Source: Marinomonas gallaica
Lineage (GTDB): Bacteria; Pseudomonadota; Gammaproteobacteria; Pseudomonadales; Marinomonadaceae
Assembly (NCBI RefSeq): GCF_001639745.1
Contig: NZ_LTAX01000013.1
Location: forward strand, 1-64,000
Length of the DNA: 64,000 bases
Reading direction: 5' to 3'
Numbering within the stretch: position 1 is the first letter of the stretch; every line of letters begins with the position of its first letter. This document shows, piece after piece, positions 52,968-61,343 of this stretch. A model generated the notes under the pieces. That model had not been told where the DNA came from, searched no databases, and was given only the letters and a program-made list of their open reading frames with translations. A program made the translations under genes and the position numbers.

Positions 52968-55145
52968 ATGAACAACCTTGACCGGTCTGTCAGGGCCATT
53001 CTCGGTATTTTACTTATTTCAATCAGTCCAATCGGGGTCGATGCATCAGGAAATGACGTGATTGGGTGGTTTTTTGCTGTCTTTGGCATCGCGAATGTTA
53101 TCTCCGCCGCGACAAGTTGGTGCTTTATGTACTCACTGGTCGGTCTAACCAGCTTATCTAAAAAGGATGATGACAACGACGACCAAAGCTTTGAACTCGA
53201 TTTTAAGTCGATCAGAAAAAAAGCACTTGTCGGATTTGGCACGGTTTCAATATTGATCAGCGCATTTTTCATTGGCGAAGGCTATGAGTCAGGCAAAGCA
53301 ACGGTGCAAGCCATGGAACTACAGCAGCTGCACCGCAGCGCGGCTTTAATCACCAGTGACCTGGAAAGAGCACTAGGCAAAGAGATCTCTGAAGCACCAG
53401 ACATTGCCACGCTAAGCCGTAAGATTGCTCAAGAACACTTTATAACCGATACGCCTATGTTTGTTGCGATCAAGCAAGCCAACAACGCGTGGCTATTCCA
53501 TGCAAAAAATATCGACAAAGCCTCTCAAACAGACATATTAGAAACACTAAAAACACCCAACAACAACGAACTGGCCCGCTTAATGTCGCCGTACGTTGAA
53601 CATGATTTTTTTCACAATATTGATGACATAGAAGACTACTATTACTCAATAAATGGCAAGCAATACGCCATTACACATCATGGCTTAGCGGTGCAAAACA
53701 CATCACCCACACACATTTATGTCGGTGAATTAAGCCTTAGCTCTGATTACTTGGTCGACAGTGTCGTTTACCGAATGCTGATTTCGTCCGCAGTGGTCAT
53801 TTGGATAGCTCTATGGGGCGCTGTTGCGGTTGCATTCTTTATTTGGAAGCACGTGGAAAGCTCCAACTACCGAGCGATAAAAGCCGCCAACACTGATTCG
53901 CAAACAGGCTTATTAAATGAGCGCGCACTAAGAGAACTATTCTCAAACAACCTCACTCTCCGCTCTAATAGGGAATACACAGTTTATGCGGCGAAGTTCC
54001 GAAACTTATCACAAATTCTAGCGACCAATAGCTCCATTGTACTCACACAAGTATTACAACAGCTGGCCACAAGATTAAAACAAGAGGTGGATCCTGAGTG
54101 TATTTTAGGCCGCCTAAATGACAGCACCTTCATCATTATTACACCCGTTGCTAAAGCCAACTGCGTTAACCACTTCAAACAGCGCATTAATGAAACTCAA
54201 CACTTGGATAACTTTCAGTTTTCGCTAGAGCCCACGGAAGTCGAATTAAACTACCCAACAGATGTCAGTGATTTTGAAAGCCTTATTTCATCTGTTTCTA
54301 CACTGATTTATCATGCCAATCAGCAACGCTTACCGTATTTGCGCTACCAGCAACACTTGATTCAAAACAGCCGAAAAGTGTCGCAATACTCAGCGGCATT
54401 AAAAACAGCCATTGAAGAAAAGCAGTTCGAACTGTACCTACAACCCAAAGTAGACATGCGCACAAGTGATATAGTCGGCGCTGAAGCACTGATTCGCTGG
54501 AACCATCCTGAAGACGGGCTGCTTTCCCCCTATCACTTTCTAGACTTAGTTGAGCAAAGCAATATACGTTCGTCATTTGCTTTATTCGTGGTGAACGAAG
54601 TGTGCCGTATGGCACTTGCATTACAATCAGCAGGTTATCAGCTGCCATTGTCATTGAACTTAAACGGCTATGATGTGTTTGACCCTAGCGTCATTGCGAC
54701 CTTAGAACAGGTTTCAAAAGAGCTGTTGGTCCAGAACCACTTAATGCTAGAAATCGAGTTAACGGAATCTGAAACCGCACTCGACGTTGACCACATCGCC
54801 AAGCAATTAGATTATATCTCTAATCTAGGCTTCGCCATTGCACTTGACGACTTTGGTACGGGTATGAGTTCATTCTCTTACTCCCATGCACTGCCTATAA
54901 ACACGATAAAAATCGACCGTTCCTTTGTTTTGAACATCAATGACTCCGATCAATCGCACATCCCCATCAAAGCCATTTTATTCTTAGCAGAAAACTACGG
55001 CTACAACGTTGTCGTTGAAGGCGTGGAAACACAACAACAAGTCAATATCTTAACTGAATTGGGCTGCACCGTTTGCCAAGGGTACTTCTACTCTAAACCC
55101 ATCACTTTCGATACGTTTGTTAAATGTCTCCCCGACCTTCCATAA
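52968..55145 (+). CDS. DUF2892-degenerate GGDEF-EAL c-di-GMP phosphodiesterase
   Basis: The protein has about 725 residues: an N-terminal YgaP-like DUF2892 helix pair (1-55; NNLDRSVRAILGILL and SWCFMYSLVGLTS), a helix at about 75-95, a periplasmic region (about 100-265), a helix (about 268-290), a GGDEF domain whose signature is RLNDSTF (inactive) and an EAL domain with intact AEALIRW, LEIELTES, ALDDFGTG, IKIDRSF and VVEGVET. It should degrade c-di-GMP. ATG 52968 is chosen because DUF2892 proteins begin with this motif. Confidence 0.88.
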   Translation: MNNLDRSVRAILGILLISISPIGVDASGNDVIGWFFAVFGIANVISAATSWCFMYSLVGLTSLSKKDDDNDDQSFELDFKSIRKKALVGFGTVSILISAFFIGEGYESGKATVQAMELQQLHRSAALITSDLERALGKEISEAPDIATLSRKIAQEHFITDTPMFVAIKQANNAWLFHAKNIDKASQTDILETLKTPNNNELARLMSPYVEHDFFHNIDDIEDYYYSINGKQYAITHHGLAVQNTSPTHIYVGELSLSSDYLVDSVVYRMLISSAVVIWIALWGAVAVAFFIWKHVESSNYRAIKAANTDSQTGLLNERALRELFSNNLTLRSNREYTVYAAKFRNLSQILATNSSIVLTQVLQQLATRLKQEVDPECILGRLNDSTFIIITPVAKANCVNHFKQRINETQHLDNFQFSLEPTEVELNYPTDVSDFESLISSVSTLIYHANQQRLPYLRYQQHLIQNSRKVSQYSAALKTAIEEKQFELYLQPKVDMRTSDIVGAEALIRWNHPEDGLLSPYHFLDLVEQSNIRSSFALFVVNEVCRMALALQSAGYQLPLSLNLNGYDVFDPSVIATLEQVSKELLVQNHLMLEIELTESETALDVDHIAKQLDYISNLGFAIALDDFGTGMSSFSYSHALPINTIKIDRSFVLNINDSDQSHIPIKAILFLAENYGYNVVVEGVETQQQVNILTELGCTVCQGYFYSKPITFDTFVKCLPDLP

Positions 55146-55174
55146 GTAGTCGTAGGTAGCCACTGGAACCAAGA

Positions 55175-55870
55175 TTAAGACGCGCGGCGACATTGCCAGG
55201 TTTGATCACCAGACGCCAAGGTCGCTTCAGCGCCTTTGTTCCAAAAGCTAACATGACCTTTGCTGTACTTCGCTCCCGATGCACTTTTAACTCGCGGTAA
55301 CATCAACGCTTGCTCTGCCAATAATAACTCAACAGTATCAGGACCGACAAAACGCACGCCCAAATTGGCGATGCTATTGGCATTTCGACAGCTATACTCA
55401 GAGACCTGATCTAGCGCCGCATCTTGCTTTGACGCAGTCGGAGCCATCTCAATCATCTTTAATCTCTGGGTGCCGCTCGCATCCTCAGCCACTAGCCATG
55501 TATCAGACAAACGACGAATCGTGACCGTCTCTTTAAGCGCACTTAAAAAACGTTGTTCTTGCTTCATCAACGCCGGAGCACACGCCATGCGTGTTGACAC
55601 CGCCTGATCCACTTTCAAAGTCTTCCCTTGCTCGATCAAGTTTGCTGAGTAGCGATTACAGCTTGTCGAGCCACTGATACGACCCTGTTCTGAGAACAAC
55701 ACCGTGACATGAGAATTGTCTATGATACCTCCCTGATCAATGCTTTCGACTTGCCACTGACCAGACAGCTGCGCCAACGAGACATCGTCATACTCAGATG
55801 ACGTCTGATGTGATGAACACCCCGCCACTGTCAGAGCAACCAGTGCCCCACCTAACCAATAACGCTTCAT
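55175..55870 (-). CDS. META-MliC two-domain lipoprotein
   Basis: The protein has 231 residues. The lipobox is LTVAGCSS near residue 20. A META (HslJ-like) domain (about 35-150; LSGQWQVESIDQGG, GSTSCNRYSA, TRMACAPAL) is followed by an MliC-type lysozyme-inhibitor domain (about 155-230; YSCRNANSIANLGVRFVGPDTVELLL, ending W.C). AAGGAGG lies five bases before ATG 55870. It would be an outer-membrane lipoprotein guarding the cell wall against lysozyme. It ends in the intergenic stretch after the EAL gene on the opposite strand. Confidence 0.86.
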   Translation of the reverse strand: MKRYWLGGALVALTVAGCSSHQTSSEYDDVSLAQLSGQWQVESIDQGGIIDNSHVTVLFSEQGRISGSTSCNRYSANLIEQGKTLKVDQAVSTRMACAPALMKQEQRFLSALKETVTIRRLSDTWLVAEDASGTQRLKMIEMAPTASKQDAALDQVSEYSCRNANSIANLGVRFVGPDTVELLLAEQALMLPRVKSASGAKYSKGHVSFWNKGAEATLASGDQTWQCRRAS

Positions 55871-56107
55871 AATGCCTCCTTCCGTAATGACTATAAACTT
55901 TCTATACGCTAACCAAATACGCCAGCAATGAACAGCATCAAAAAACGAATCCACCTAGACTACAAGAACCTTACACCTCACACGCAAATGTAGGCCTAAA
56001 TTGGAACGTTGAGTCTGCGTAGGTGCGTAATAAGACAGCACTAACGATTCTCAAATTTCATAAAACATGCAACTATAAAACCACTAACTAAATCCAAGGA
56101 AGTGGTT

Positions 56108-57352
56108 ATGAAAATCATCAACGCGCGATTACGTCACCAAGACACACTCTTTACCCTTGAATGTGAGCACGGCGTGTTCAAATCGATCACTCCACAAACG
56201 TCTGTTATCTCTGAACCCTGCGATATCGATGCGCAACAAAAACTGGTCTGCGCCCCCTTTATTGAGCCCCATATTCATTTAGACGCGGTGCTGACCGCCG
56301 GCGAACCACGCTGGAACAAAAGCGGCACGCTGTTTGAAGGCATTGAATGCTGGGCCGAGCGCAAGCAGCAACTCACCCAAGACGATGTTCAACGCCGAGT
56401 ACTCAAAGCCGCCGAGCTACTGATTAGCCACGGGGTGCAACACATTCGCACCCACATTGACGTGACCGACCCGGAGCTCACAGCCCTTAAAGCCATCGTG
56501 CCGCTAAAAGCGCAGCTCGCCCCCTACCTGGATTTGCAGATCGTCGCGTTCCCTCAAGAAGGCATCTTGTCTTACCCCAATGGCAAAGCCTTAATGGAAC
56601 AAGCCCTTGAACTGGGCGCAGACGTGATTGGTGGCATCCCGCATTTTGAATTCACCCGCGAATACGGCGTTGAGTCCATGCGCTGGGTGATCGAGCTGGC
56701 GCAGAAGCATAATAAATTGGTGGACGTACACTGTGATGAAATCGATGACGAGCAGTCGCGCTTTTTAGAAGTGCTTGCGACCGCCGCGCTGGAAAGCGGC
56801 CTAGGTGATCGCGTCACCGCCAGCCACACCGTCGCCATGCATTCGTACAACAACGCCTACTGCTCCAAACTGTTTCGTTTGCTGAAGCGCTCCGGCATTA
56901 ACTTTGTCTCCTGCCCGACCGAAAACATCCACCTACAAGGGCGCTTTGATACCTTCCCCAAACGTCGCGGCATCACCCGCGTCAAAGAACTGCGCGATGC
57001 CGGCATCAACGTTGCCCTCGCCCAAGACTCCATCCAAGACCCTTGGTACAGCCTCGGCAACGGCAAACTGCTGCGCCAAGTCGACTTCGCCCTGCACGCC
57101 TGCCACATGATGGGCTACGACGACTTCTCTACCGCCCTCGACTTCATCACCGACAACAGCGCTAAAGTACTGCACATCAGCGACCAATACGGCATCGACG
57201 TCGGCAAACCCGCCAACTTCATCGTCCTCAACGGCGCCGACGACGTCGAAGTCATCCGCGAACAAGCCGACGTGCTGTACTCGGTTCGTGAGGGCAAGGT
57301 GATTGTTGAAAGGCAACCAGCGGTAGTGAAGACAAGCGTGGAATTGGGGTGA
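56108..57352 (+). CDS. codA: Cytosine deaminase CodA-like
   Basis: This amidohydrolase would convert cytosine to uracil and ammonia and has about 414 residues. FIEPHIHLDAVLT (metal-binding His pair), VDVHCDEIDDEQSRFLE (His and Glu), ASHTVAMHSYNN, and ALAQDSIQDPWYSLGNG (Asp) match CodA. ATG 56108 has AAGGA upstream with seven-base spacing. The stretch 56880-57260 is markedly more C/G-rich at third positions than both ends of the gene. No cytosine permease is adjacent. It lies just left of the cassette array. Confidence 0.93.
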   Translation: MKIINARLRHQDTLFTLECEHGVFKSITPQTSVISEPCDIDAQQKLVCAPFIEPHIHLDAVLTAGEPRWNKSGTLFEGIECWAERKQQLTQDDVQRRVLKAAELLISHGVQHIRTHIDVTDPELTALKAIVPLKAQLAPYLDLQIVAFPQEGILSYPNGKALMEQALELGADVIGGIPHFEFTREYGVESMRWVIELAQKHNKLVDVHCDEIDDEQSRFLEVLATAALESGLGDRVTASHTVAMHSYNNAYCSKLFRLLKRSGINFVSCPTENIHLQGRFDTFPKRRGITRVKELRDAGINVALAQDSIQDPWYSLGNGKLLRQVDFALHACHMMGYDDFSTALDFITDNSAKVLHISDQYGIDVGKPANFIVLNGADDVEVIREQADVLYSVREGKVIVERQPAVVKTSVELG

Positions 57353-57428
57353 AGTTTTAGAGCCAAGCCCCATCGGTGAGAGATGGGGTTGGGTATTGGG
57401 TGTGTTGGGAGAGATAGTAGTTAGTAAG

Positions 57429-57525
57429 AGTTAGCGCCAAATTAAGTTGTGAGCGGTGCTTGACTATGCTTTAGCGAAACGAAAACGCCAAGCGTTGCGA
57501 ATCACTCTTAAATGCTTTGTTAGAT
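57429..57525 (-). repeat. attC-like recombination site 1
   Basis: Minus-strand ATCTAAC (57525-57519) fits the RYYYAAC core; CATTTAAG and CGCAACGCTTGGCG inside and CTTAATTTGGCG near the other end are typical of attC sites. The left core is degenerate (GCTAACT). It follows the stop of the cassette gene by nine bases. Confidence 0.65.
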
Positions 57526-57533
57526 GCGTGGTA

Positions 57534-58079
57534 TCAAGTACTCATGGTCAAGGCTTCAATATTGCTTTCAACCCAACTAGAAATAACCTTCTTTGCATTT
57601 CGTTCGATTGTTTTTCGCCCAAACGTTCGGTTCCAGATGCTACTTGGCAGCATGTCCTCAGTTATTTCACCTAAAATATATACAGGTCGTTTAAAACAGC
57701 CTTGCTGCATAAAAAAGTCTTCAGAAATATACCCCGTAACACGACACAAGATTACCTTGCTTTGTTTGGTTCTTACAAATACTAGATCGCCCGCCTGCAT
57801 CACGGATAACCAATACCGAATAGCTAAATCACAGCGACGCTTACCTGAATCTTCTAGTTTGATTTTTCCAGCGTCTACAAGTGATAGCTTAATATCTCGA
57901 ACTAATTTGGCTAAGTCTTTCCCACTGAGGCTAAGCTCAGGGAAAATTAAATGCTTATGTTTTGTCGCAACTTCTAAATCACCACAACTGCCGTGAGCAC
58001 TGTAAATGTATGGCGAATTTTCATTAAGATCGAGGTCCTTCCAACCATCGTTGTCCATACGGATAAACCAAATATTCAT
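57534..58079 (-). CDS. Cassette-borne protein with a possible PUA/EVE-like domain
   Basis: The protein has 181 residues. AGGA lies six bases before ATG 58079; an upstream in-frame run reads through attC 2 and is not used. The N-terminus MNIWFIRMDNDGW and the C-terminal RPVYILGEITEDMLPSSIWNRTFGRKTI resemble the strand-turn pattern of PUA/EVE-like domains that read modified bases and occur in restriction proteins. AGDLVFVRTKQSKVILCRVTGY supports this. This is a pattern judgement, not a match I can verify. The gene is bounded by two attC sites, so it is one integron cassette. Confidence 0.6.
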   Translation of the reverse strand: MNIWFIRMDNDGWKDLDLNENSPYIYSAHGSCGDLEVATKHKHLIFPELSLSGKDLAKLVRDIKLSLVDAGKIKLEDSGKRRCDLAIRYWLSVMQAGDLVFVRTKQSKVILCRVTGYISEDFFMQQGCFKRPVYILGEITEDMLPSSIWNRTFGRKTIERNAKKVISSWVESNIEALTMST

Positions 58080-58106
58080 TCTGAATCCTATCATTATCGA
58101 GAAAGT

Positions 58107-58197
58107 GCCTAACGCCCACATAAAAGGCGGAACGTCAGCGACGTCCAGCGCACGAAGTGTAGCGGTTTGGCTGTCCCTCTGGCTGGCCTTATTATGC
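58107..58197 (-). repeat. attC-like recombination site 2
   Basis: The minus strand carries an intact right-core GTTAGGC (58113-58107) preceded by TATGTGGGC, and on the far side AAGGCCAGCCAGAGGGACAGCC, a common attC arm. The left core is degenerate (GCATAAT). It belongs to the cassette whose gene ends at 58204. Confidence 0.65.
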
Positions 58198-58203
58198 GTG
58201 ACC

Positions 58204-58291
58204 TTACTGCCCATTTTCTATGGCCTGTTTAATTATTGGCACAACGGTTTCGGGAGTAATCCCGCGCTCTTGGCAATATTTTTGTAGACAC
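58204..58291 (-). pseudogene. C-terminal remnant of an unknown cassette gene
   Basis: A minus-strand frame encodes about 29 residues (..KYCQERGITPETVVPIIKQ..) and stops at TAA 58206-58204, seven bases before attC 2. The 5' part has been cut off by the IS3 remnant. I do not recognise the protein. Confidence 0.5.
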
Positions 58292-58507
58292 TCAGTTATA
58301 CGCCTCTGCGCTCATATTCCACCGGTCTAAGACAGCCCAAACGGAGTGCCTGCTCTCTCGGTTATAAAACACTTCGATGAACTCGAAGATAGCGGATTTG
58401 GCCGCCGTGATCGACTCGAAATGCTCGGCATATATCAGTTTCACCTCCAGCTGACTGAGAAACGATCCCGTGTGCGCGATGTCCCAACAATTTCCCTTAC
58501 GGCTCAT
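58292..58507 (-). mobile_element. IS3-family transposase (OrfB) C-terminal fragment
   Basis: The fragment encodes 71 residues starting SRKGNCWD and going on through the family's FEFIEVFYNRESRHS region. The catalytic Glu of ESFF is replaced (TGSFLSQLE) and the integrase core upstream is missing: an in-frame TAG stands seven codons before the ATG. It is a dead IS3 remnant inside a cassette. Confidence 0.85.
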
Positions 58508-58586
58508 GGAGTAGCTCCGTGCTAAGGGCTAGCCAAACAATAGAAGGTATCTTCTGTTCGCGGGTAACTCTGTAGCCTAAAACGTC

Positions 58587-58745
58587 TCAATCAGCTGACG
58601 CTTTAGCTTTCGGATGAATTGATTTGCTAGGCAACTCAACATCGATAATCCAATCCGCCTCGGCGAACATATCCAATTATGCTCGATCACCAATACCGAG
58701 TTACCGGCATCCACTAAGCGATGCAATGTCCCGCTAAATGTGCCA
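58587..58745 (-). pseudogene. uvrA-like C-terminal remnant with frameshift
   Basis: The minus strand reads GTLHRLVDAGNSVLVIEHN, then, after a one-base shift near 58675, DMFAEADWIIDV. This is the conserved end of a UvrA-family excinuclease ATPase. The part before and after is lost, and the frame stops at TGA 58589-58587. Clearly not functional. Confidence 0.7.
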
Positions 58746-58838
58746 ACACAAATTCAATAAAACAGGAGGCCCAGTTGTACTTAGCGAAATTTTGCTGAAT
58801 TAGCTATTGAAACTAGAACATATTTTCTTACGGCGTAG

Positions 58839-59768
58839 TTAAGAAGACACTTTTTTAGTGGGTGCACAGAGTTGGAATAGTTGCGTGTTTTGGTCCACCC
58901 ATTTAAGCAATTCCGCCAATCGCGCAGACTTGTTATACCCTTGTCGATAAACCACAGATATTGGCAAAATTGGACTTCGCCACTCAGGCAGTAATTGTAT
59001 GAGTTCGCCGCTTTCAACTTTTTCGCGCACGACAAACCAAGGCAGATGCGCAAGCCCCATACCACCTTCGACTATATTCACCAAGCTGACAAAATCGCCA
59101 CATTGAAAGGCGACATCCAGATTCACTTGCTCAATTTCCTTGCCACTTTTTAACACCCAGGTGGGGCTTTCACCTTCAAAAATTTGAATACTCTTGTGTT
59201 TCACCAAATCTGAAGGCTGACGAATAGGCTCACACGACTTCAGGTACTCAGGGGACGCCACTACTACGCGGTTACTGGACCCAATTTGCTTTTCTATCAA
59301 ATTTTCGTCTCGGTTTTTGCCCATTCTAAAGGCTAGATCAATCCCTTCCTTAAAGAGGTTTTCATATTCATAAGACAACTGAAGCGAAACGGAAATATTT
59401 GGCCATTGCTGGAGAAAAGTAGGAAACAACGTTTCAGACAAAAAACGCCCCAAGGCCGGAGACGCCCCTAATCTCAAGCGACCAGCAACCCTAGTGCTCA
59501 TGGTACGCATGTCATCCAGTAAATAGCTGGACTCTTCAAGTAGCACCATAGCGCGACCGTAGAGCAATCGGCCAGCGTCAGTAAGCCTCACGACTCGGGA
59601 TGAACGCTCGAATAAGCTCAGCTTCAATTGCCCTTCAAGCTTAGCAATACTTGTACTTAGTTTTGACTTGGGGATCCCCAGTTTATCTGCTGCCGCTGTA
59701 AAATTAAGAGTGTCCGCCGAGACCACAAAATATTGCAGCAACCTCAAATCCATTGTTTCATATTTCAT
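58839..59768 (-). CDS. LysR-family regulator in the cassette region
   Basis: The regulator has 309 residues. The winged helix is MDLRLLQYFVVSADTLNFTAAADKLGIPKSKLSTSIAKLEGQLKLSLFERSSRVVRLTDAG (about 5-66), followed by a LysR_substrate domain (about 90-295). It is divergent from the alcohol dehydrogenase gene, its likely target. It sits between attC 2 and attC 3, with remnants downstream of it. Confidence 0.92.
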   Translation of the reverse strand: MKYETMDLRLLQYFVVSADTLNFTAAADKLGIPKSKLSTSIAKLEGQLKLSLFERSSRVVRLTDAGRLLYGRAMVLLEESSYLLDDMRTMSTRVAGRLRLGASPALGRFLSETLFPTFLQQWPNISVSLQLSYEYENLFKEGIDLAFRMGKNRDENLIEKQIGSSNRVVVASPEYLKSCEPIRQPSDLVKHKSIQIFEGESPTWVLKSGKEIEQVNLDVAFQCGDFVSLVNIVEGGMGLAHLPWFVVREKVESGELIQLLPEWRSPILPISVVYRQGYNKSARLAELLKWVDQNTQLFQLCAPTKKVSS

Positions 59769-59875
59769 AACGATATGTTTTATAACTCACTATTGTTTAA
59801 ATGAAGACTATGCATCAAACTCCTTTTACCAGCAATGAAAGTTTGCTAAATCAAAACTGTTTAAAGGAGAGAGTC

Positions 59876-60877
59876 ATGATTAAAGCCTATGCAGCATCAG
59901 CACCTGGGGCCAAGCTAGAACCCTTCGAATACGATCCAGGTCCTTTGGCACACGATGACGTGGAAATTGATGTTGAATCGTGTGGTATATGCCATAGCGA
60001 TCTCAGTATGTTGGACAATGATTGGGGCTTCACTCAATACCCTTTTGTGCCCGGTCACGAGGTGATTGGCGTGGTCAACGCCGTGGGTGACAATGTGACG
60101 TCTATTCAGGTAGGCCAACGCGTCGGTTTGGGCTGGCATTCAGCCTATTGCAACACCTGTGGTACCTGTCAATCGGGCGATCATAATTTGTGCTCTAAAG
60201 CCGAGATGACTATGGGTGGACGTCACGGTGGTTTTGCTGAAAAGGTCCGTGCTCAGGCCAGCGCTGTAGTGCCTCTTCCAGAAGGCATAAATCCTGACTC
60301 TGCCGGGCCCTTACTATGTGGTGGCATAACCGTATTCAATCCCTTGATTCAGTTTGGTGTTAAGCCAACGTTTAAAGTCGGTGTTATTGGCATTGGTGGT
60401 TTAGGGCATATTGCCTTGCAATTTTTAAACGCGTGGGGATGTGAAGTCACTGCATTTACCCGCAGCACCAAAGAGGCTGACGAACTCAAAAAACTGGGTG
60501 CACATAAAGTTTTAAACAGTAGTAATGCAGAAGAGCTGGAAGCCGCCGAAGGACGATTTGATTTTATTCTTTCTACGGTTAATGTGAAGCTGGACTGGAA
60601 CGCCTATATCGCCACACTCGCGCCGAAAGGCCGCTTGCACTTTGTGGGTGCCACGCTAGAGCCATTGGATATCAACGTGTTCCCATTGATCATGGGGCAG
60701 CGCTCTGTGTCGGGTTCACCCGTGGGAAGCCCAGCGACCATCCGTAACATGTTGGACTTTGCCAGCTTACACAATATTGCACCGGTAACAGAATACTATA
60801 GCTTTGAGCAAATAAACGAAGCGCTGGATAGACTACGCAATGGTAAACCCCATTATCGCATTGTCTTAAAACGCTAA
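59876..60877 (+). CDS. Zinc-dependent alcohol dehydrogenase (cassette region)
   Basis: This medium-chain NAD(P) dehydrogenase has about 333 residues. Catalytic zinc residues are in CGICHSDLS and GHEVIGVV; structural cysteines are in NTCGTCQSGDHNLC. The Rossmann motif is GVIGIGGLGHIALQ. ATG 59876 has AAGGAG upstream. It is related in domain plan to the dehydrogenase at 24969-26018, but is not a recent copy. LysR controls it presumably. It is transcribed against the attC orientation. Confidence 0.92.
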   Translation: MIKAYAASAPGAKLEPFEYDPGPLAHDDVEIDVESCGICHSDLSMLDNDWGFTQYPFVPGHEVIGVVNAVGDNVTSIQVGQRVGLGWHSAYCNTCGTCQSGDHNLCSKAEMTMGGRHGGFAEKVRAQASAVVPLPEGINPDSAGPLLCGGITVFNPLIQFGVKPTFKVGVIGIGGLGHIALQFLNAWGCEVTAFTRSTKEADELKKLGAHKVLNSSNAEELEAAEGRFDFILSTVNVKLDWNAYIATLAPKGRLHFVGATLEPLDINVFPLIMGQRSVSGSPVGSPATIRNMLDFASLHNIAPVTEYYSFEQINEALDRLRNGKPHYRIVLKR

Positions 60878-61343
60878 ATTTAAGCTAATTGTAGCGGCTT
60901 TATGGGTGTCCCAGATTATTGACTTCTACCGATGGTTCCAGATATTGCTGGAACCTTCTCCAAAATTCTATGATTTTGGTAAATGCTCGATTATCCATAG
61001 TGACACTTAACTTTTAAATAAGGTGCGCAGACGCGTAGGCGAAAATGGCGAAGCCGCCCGCGTGTTTGCGTCCCAGCGAACGCACTGAGTGCCAACAGCG
61101 TTTTGTTAGTCGTCCCTGAATAATGGCGTTTTTAGACTAAAGCGCCATTTCATTTTCTAGCCTTCTTGGCAATAAGGCTTGAATCCATTCCATCCCGCTA
61201 TAAAAGCAACCCCAGATCAAGGTAAAATTAAGCCACTTCAGCAACTTACGAAGGTTTTAACCACAGGCACTTAAGATCACGTTATTAAGTTAGCTGGCAT
61301 ATATAAAATCAAATAATTGCTACATTTTTTCGAAAAAATAGTT
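60878..61343. other. Non-coding stretch holding attC 3
   Basis: This AT-rich stretch without a gene lies between the dehydrogenase and AraC genes. The only clear feature is the attC-like site at 61005-61111. A hairpin with the arms GGTTCCAG/CTGGAACC at about 60935-60955 is a possible terminator. Confidence 0.45.
61005..61111 (-). repeat. attC-like recombination site 3
   Basis: Cores on the minus strand are GACTAAC (61111-61105, one mismatch to RYYYAAC) and GTTAAGT (61011-61005, fits GTTRRRY). Inside, GTGCG..GACGC can pair with GCGTC.GCAC, giving the folded single-strand attC shape. It is weaker than sites 4 and 5. Confidence 0.5.

Noticed and set aside
56108-57352. codA as a fifth integron cassette gene
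   Set aside because: No attC site is seen on its left side, it reads against the array, and it is long and typical of a core metabolic gene.
58080-58214. N-terminal extension of the cassette PUA-like protein
   Set aside because: The in-frame extension runs through attC site 2; the start with a Shine-Dalgarno is at 58079.
58781-59065. 94-residue minus-strand frame at the end of the LysR gene
   Set aside because: It overlaps the LysR coding sequence in another frame and has no family features.
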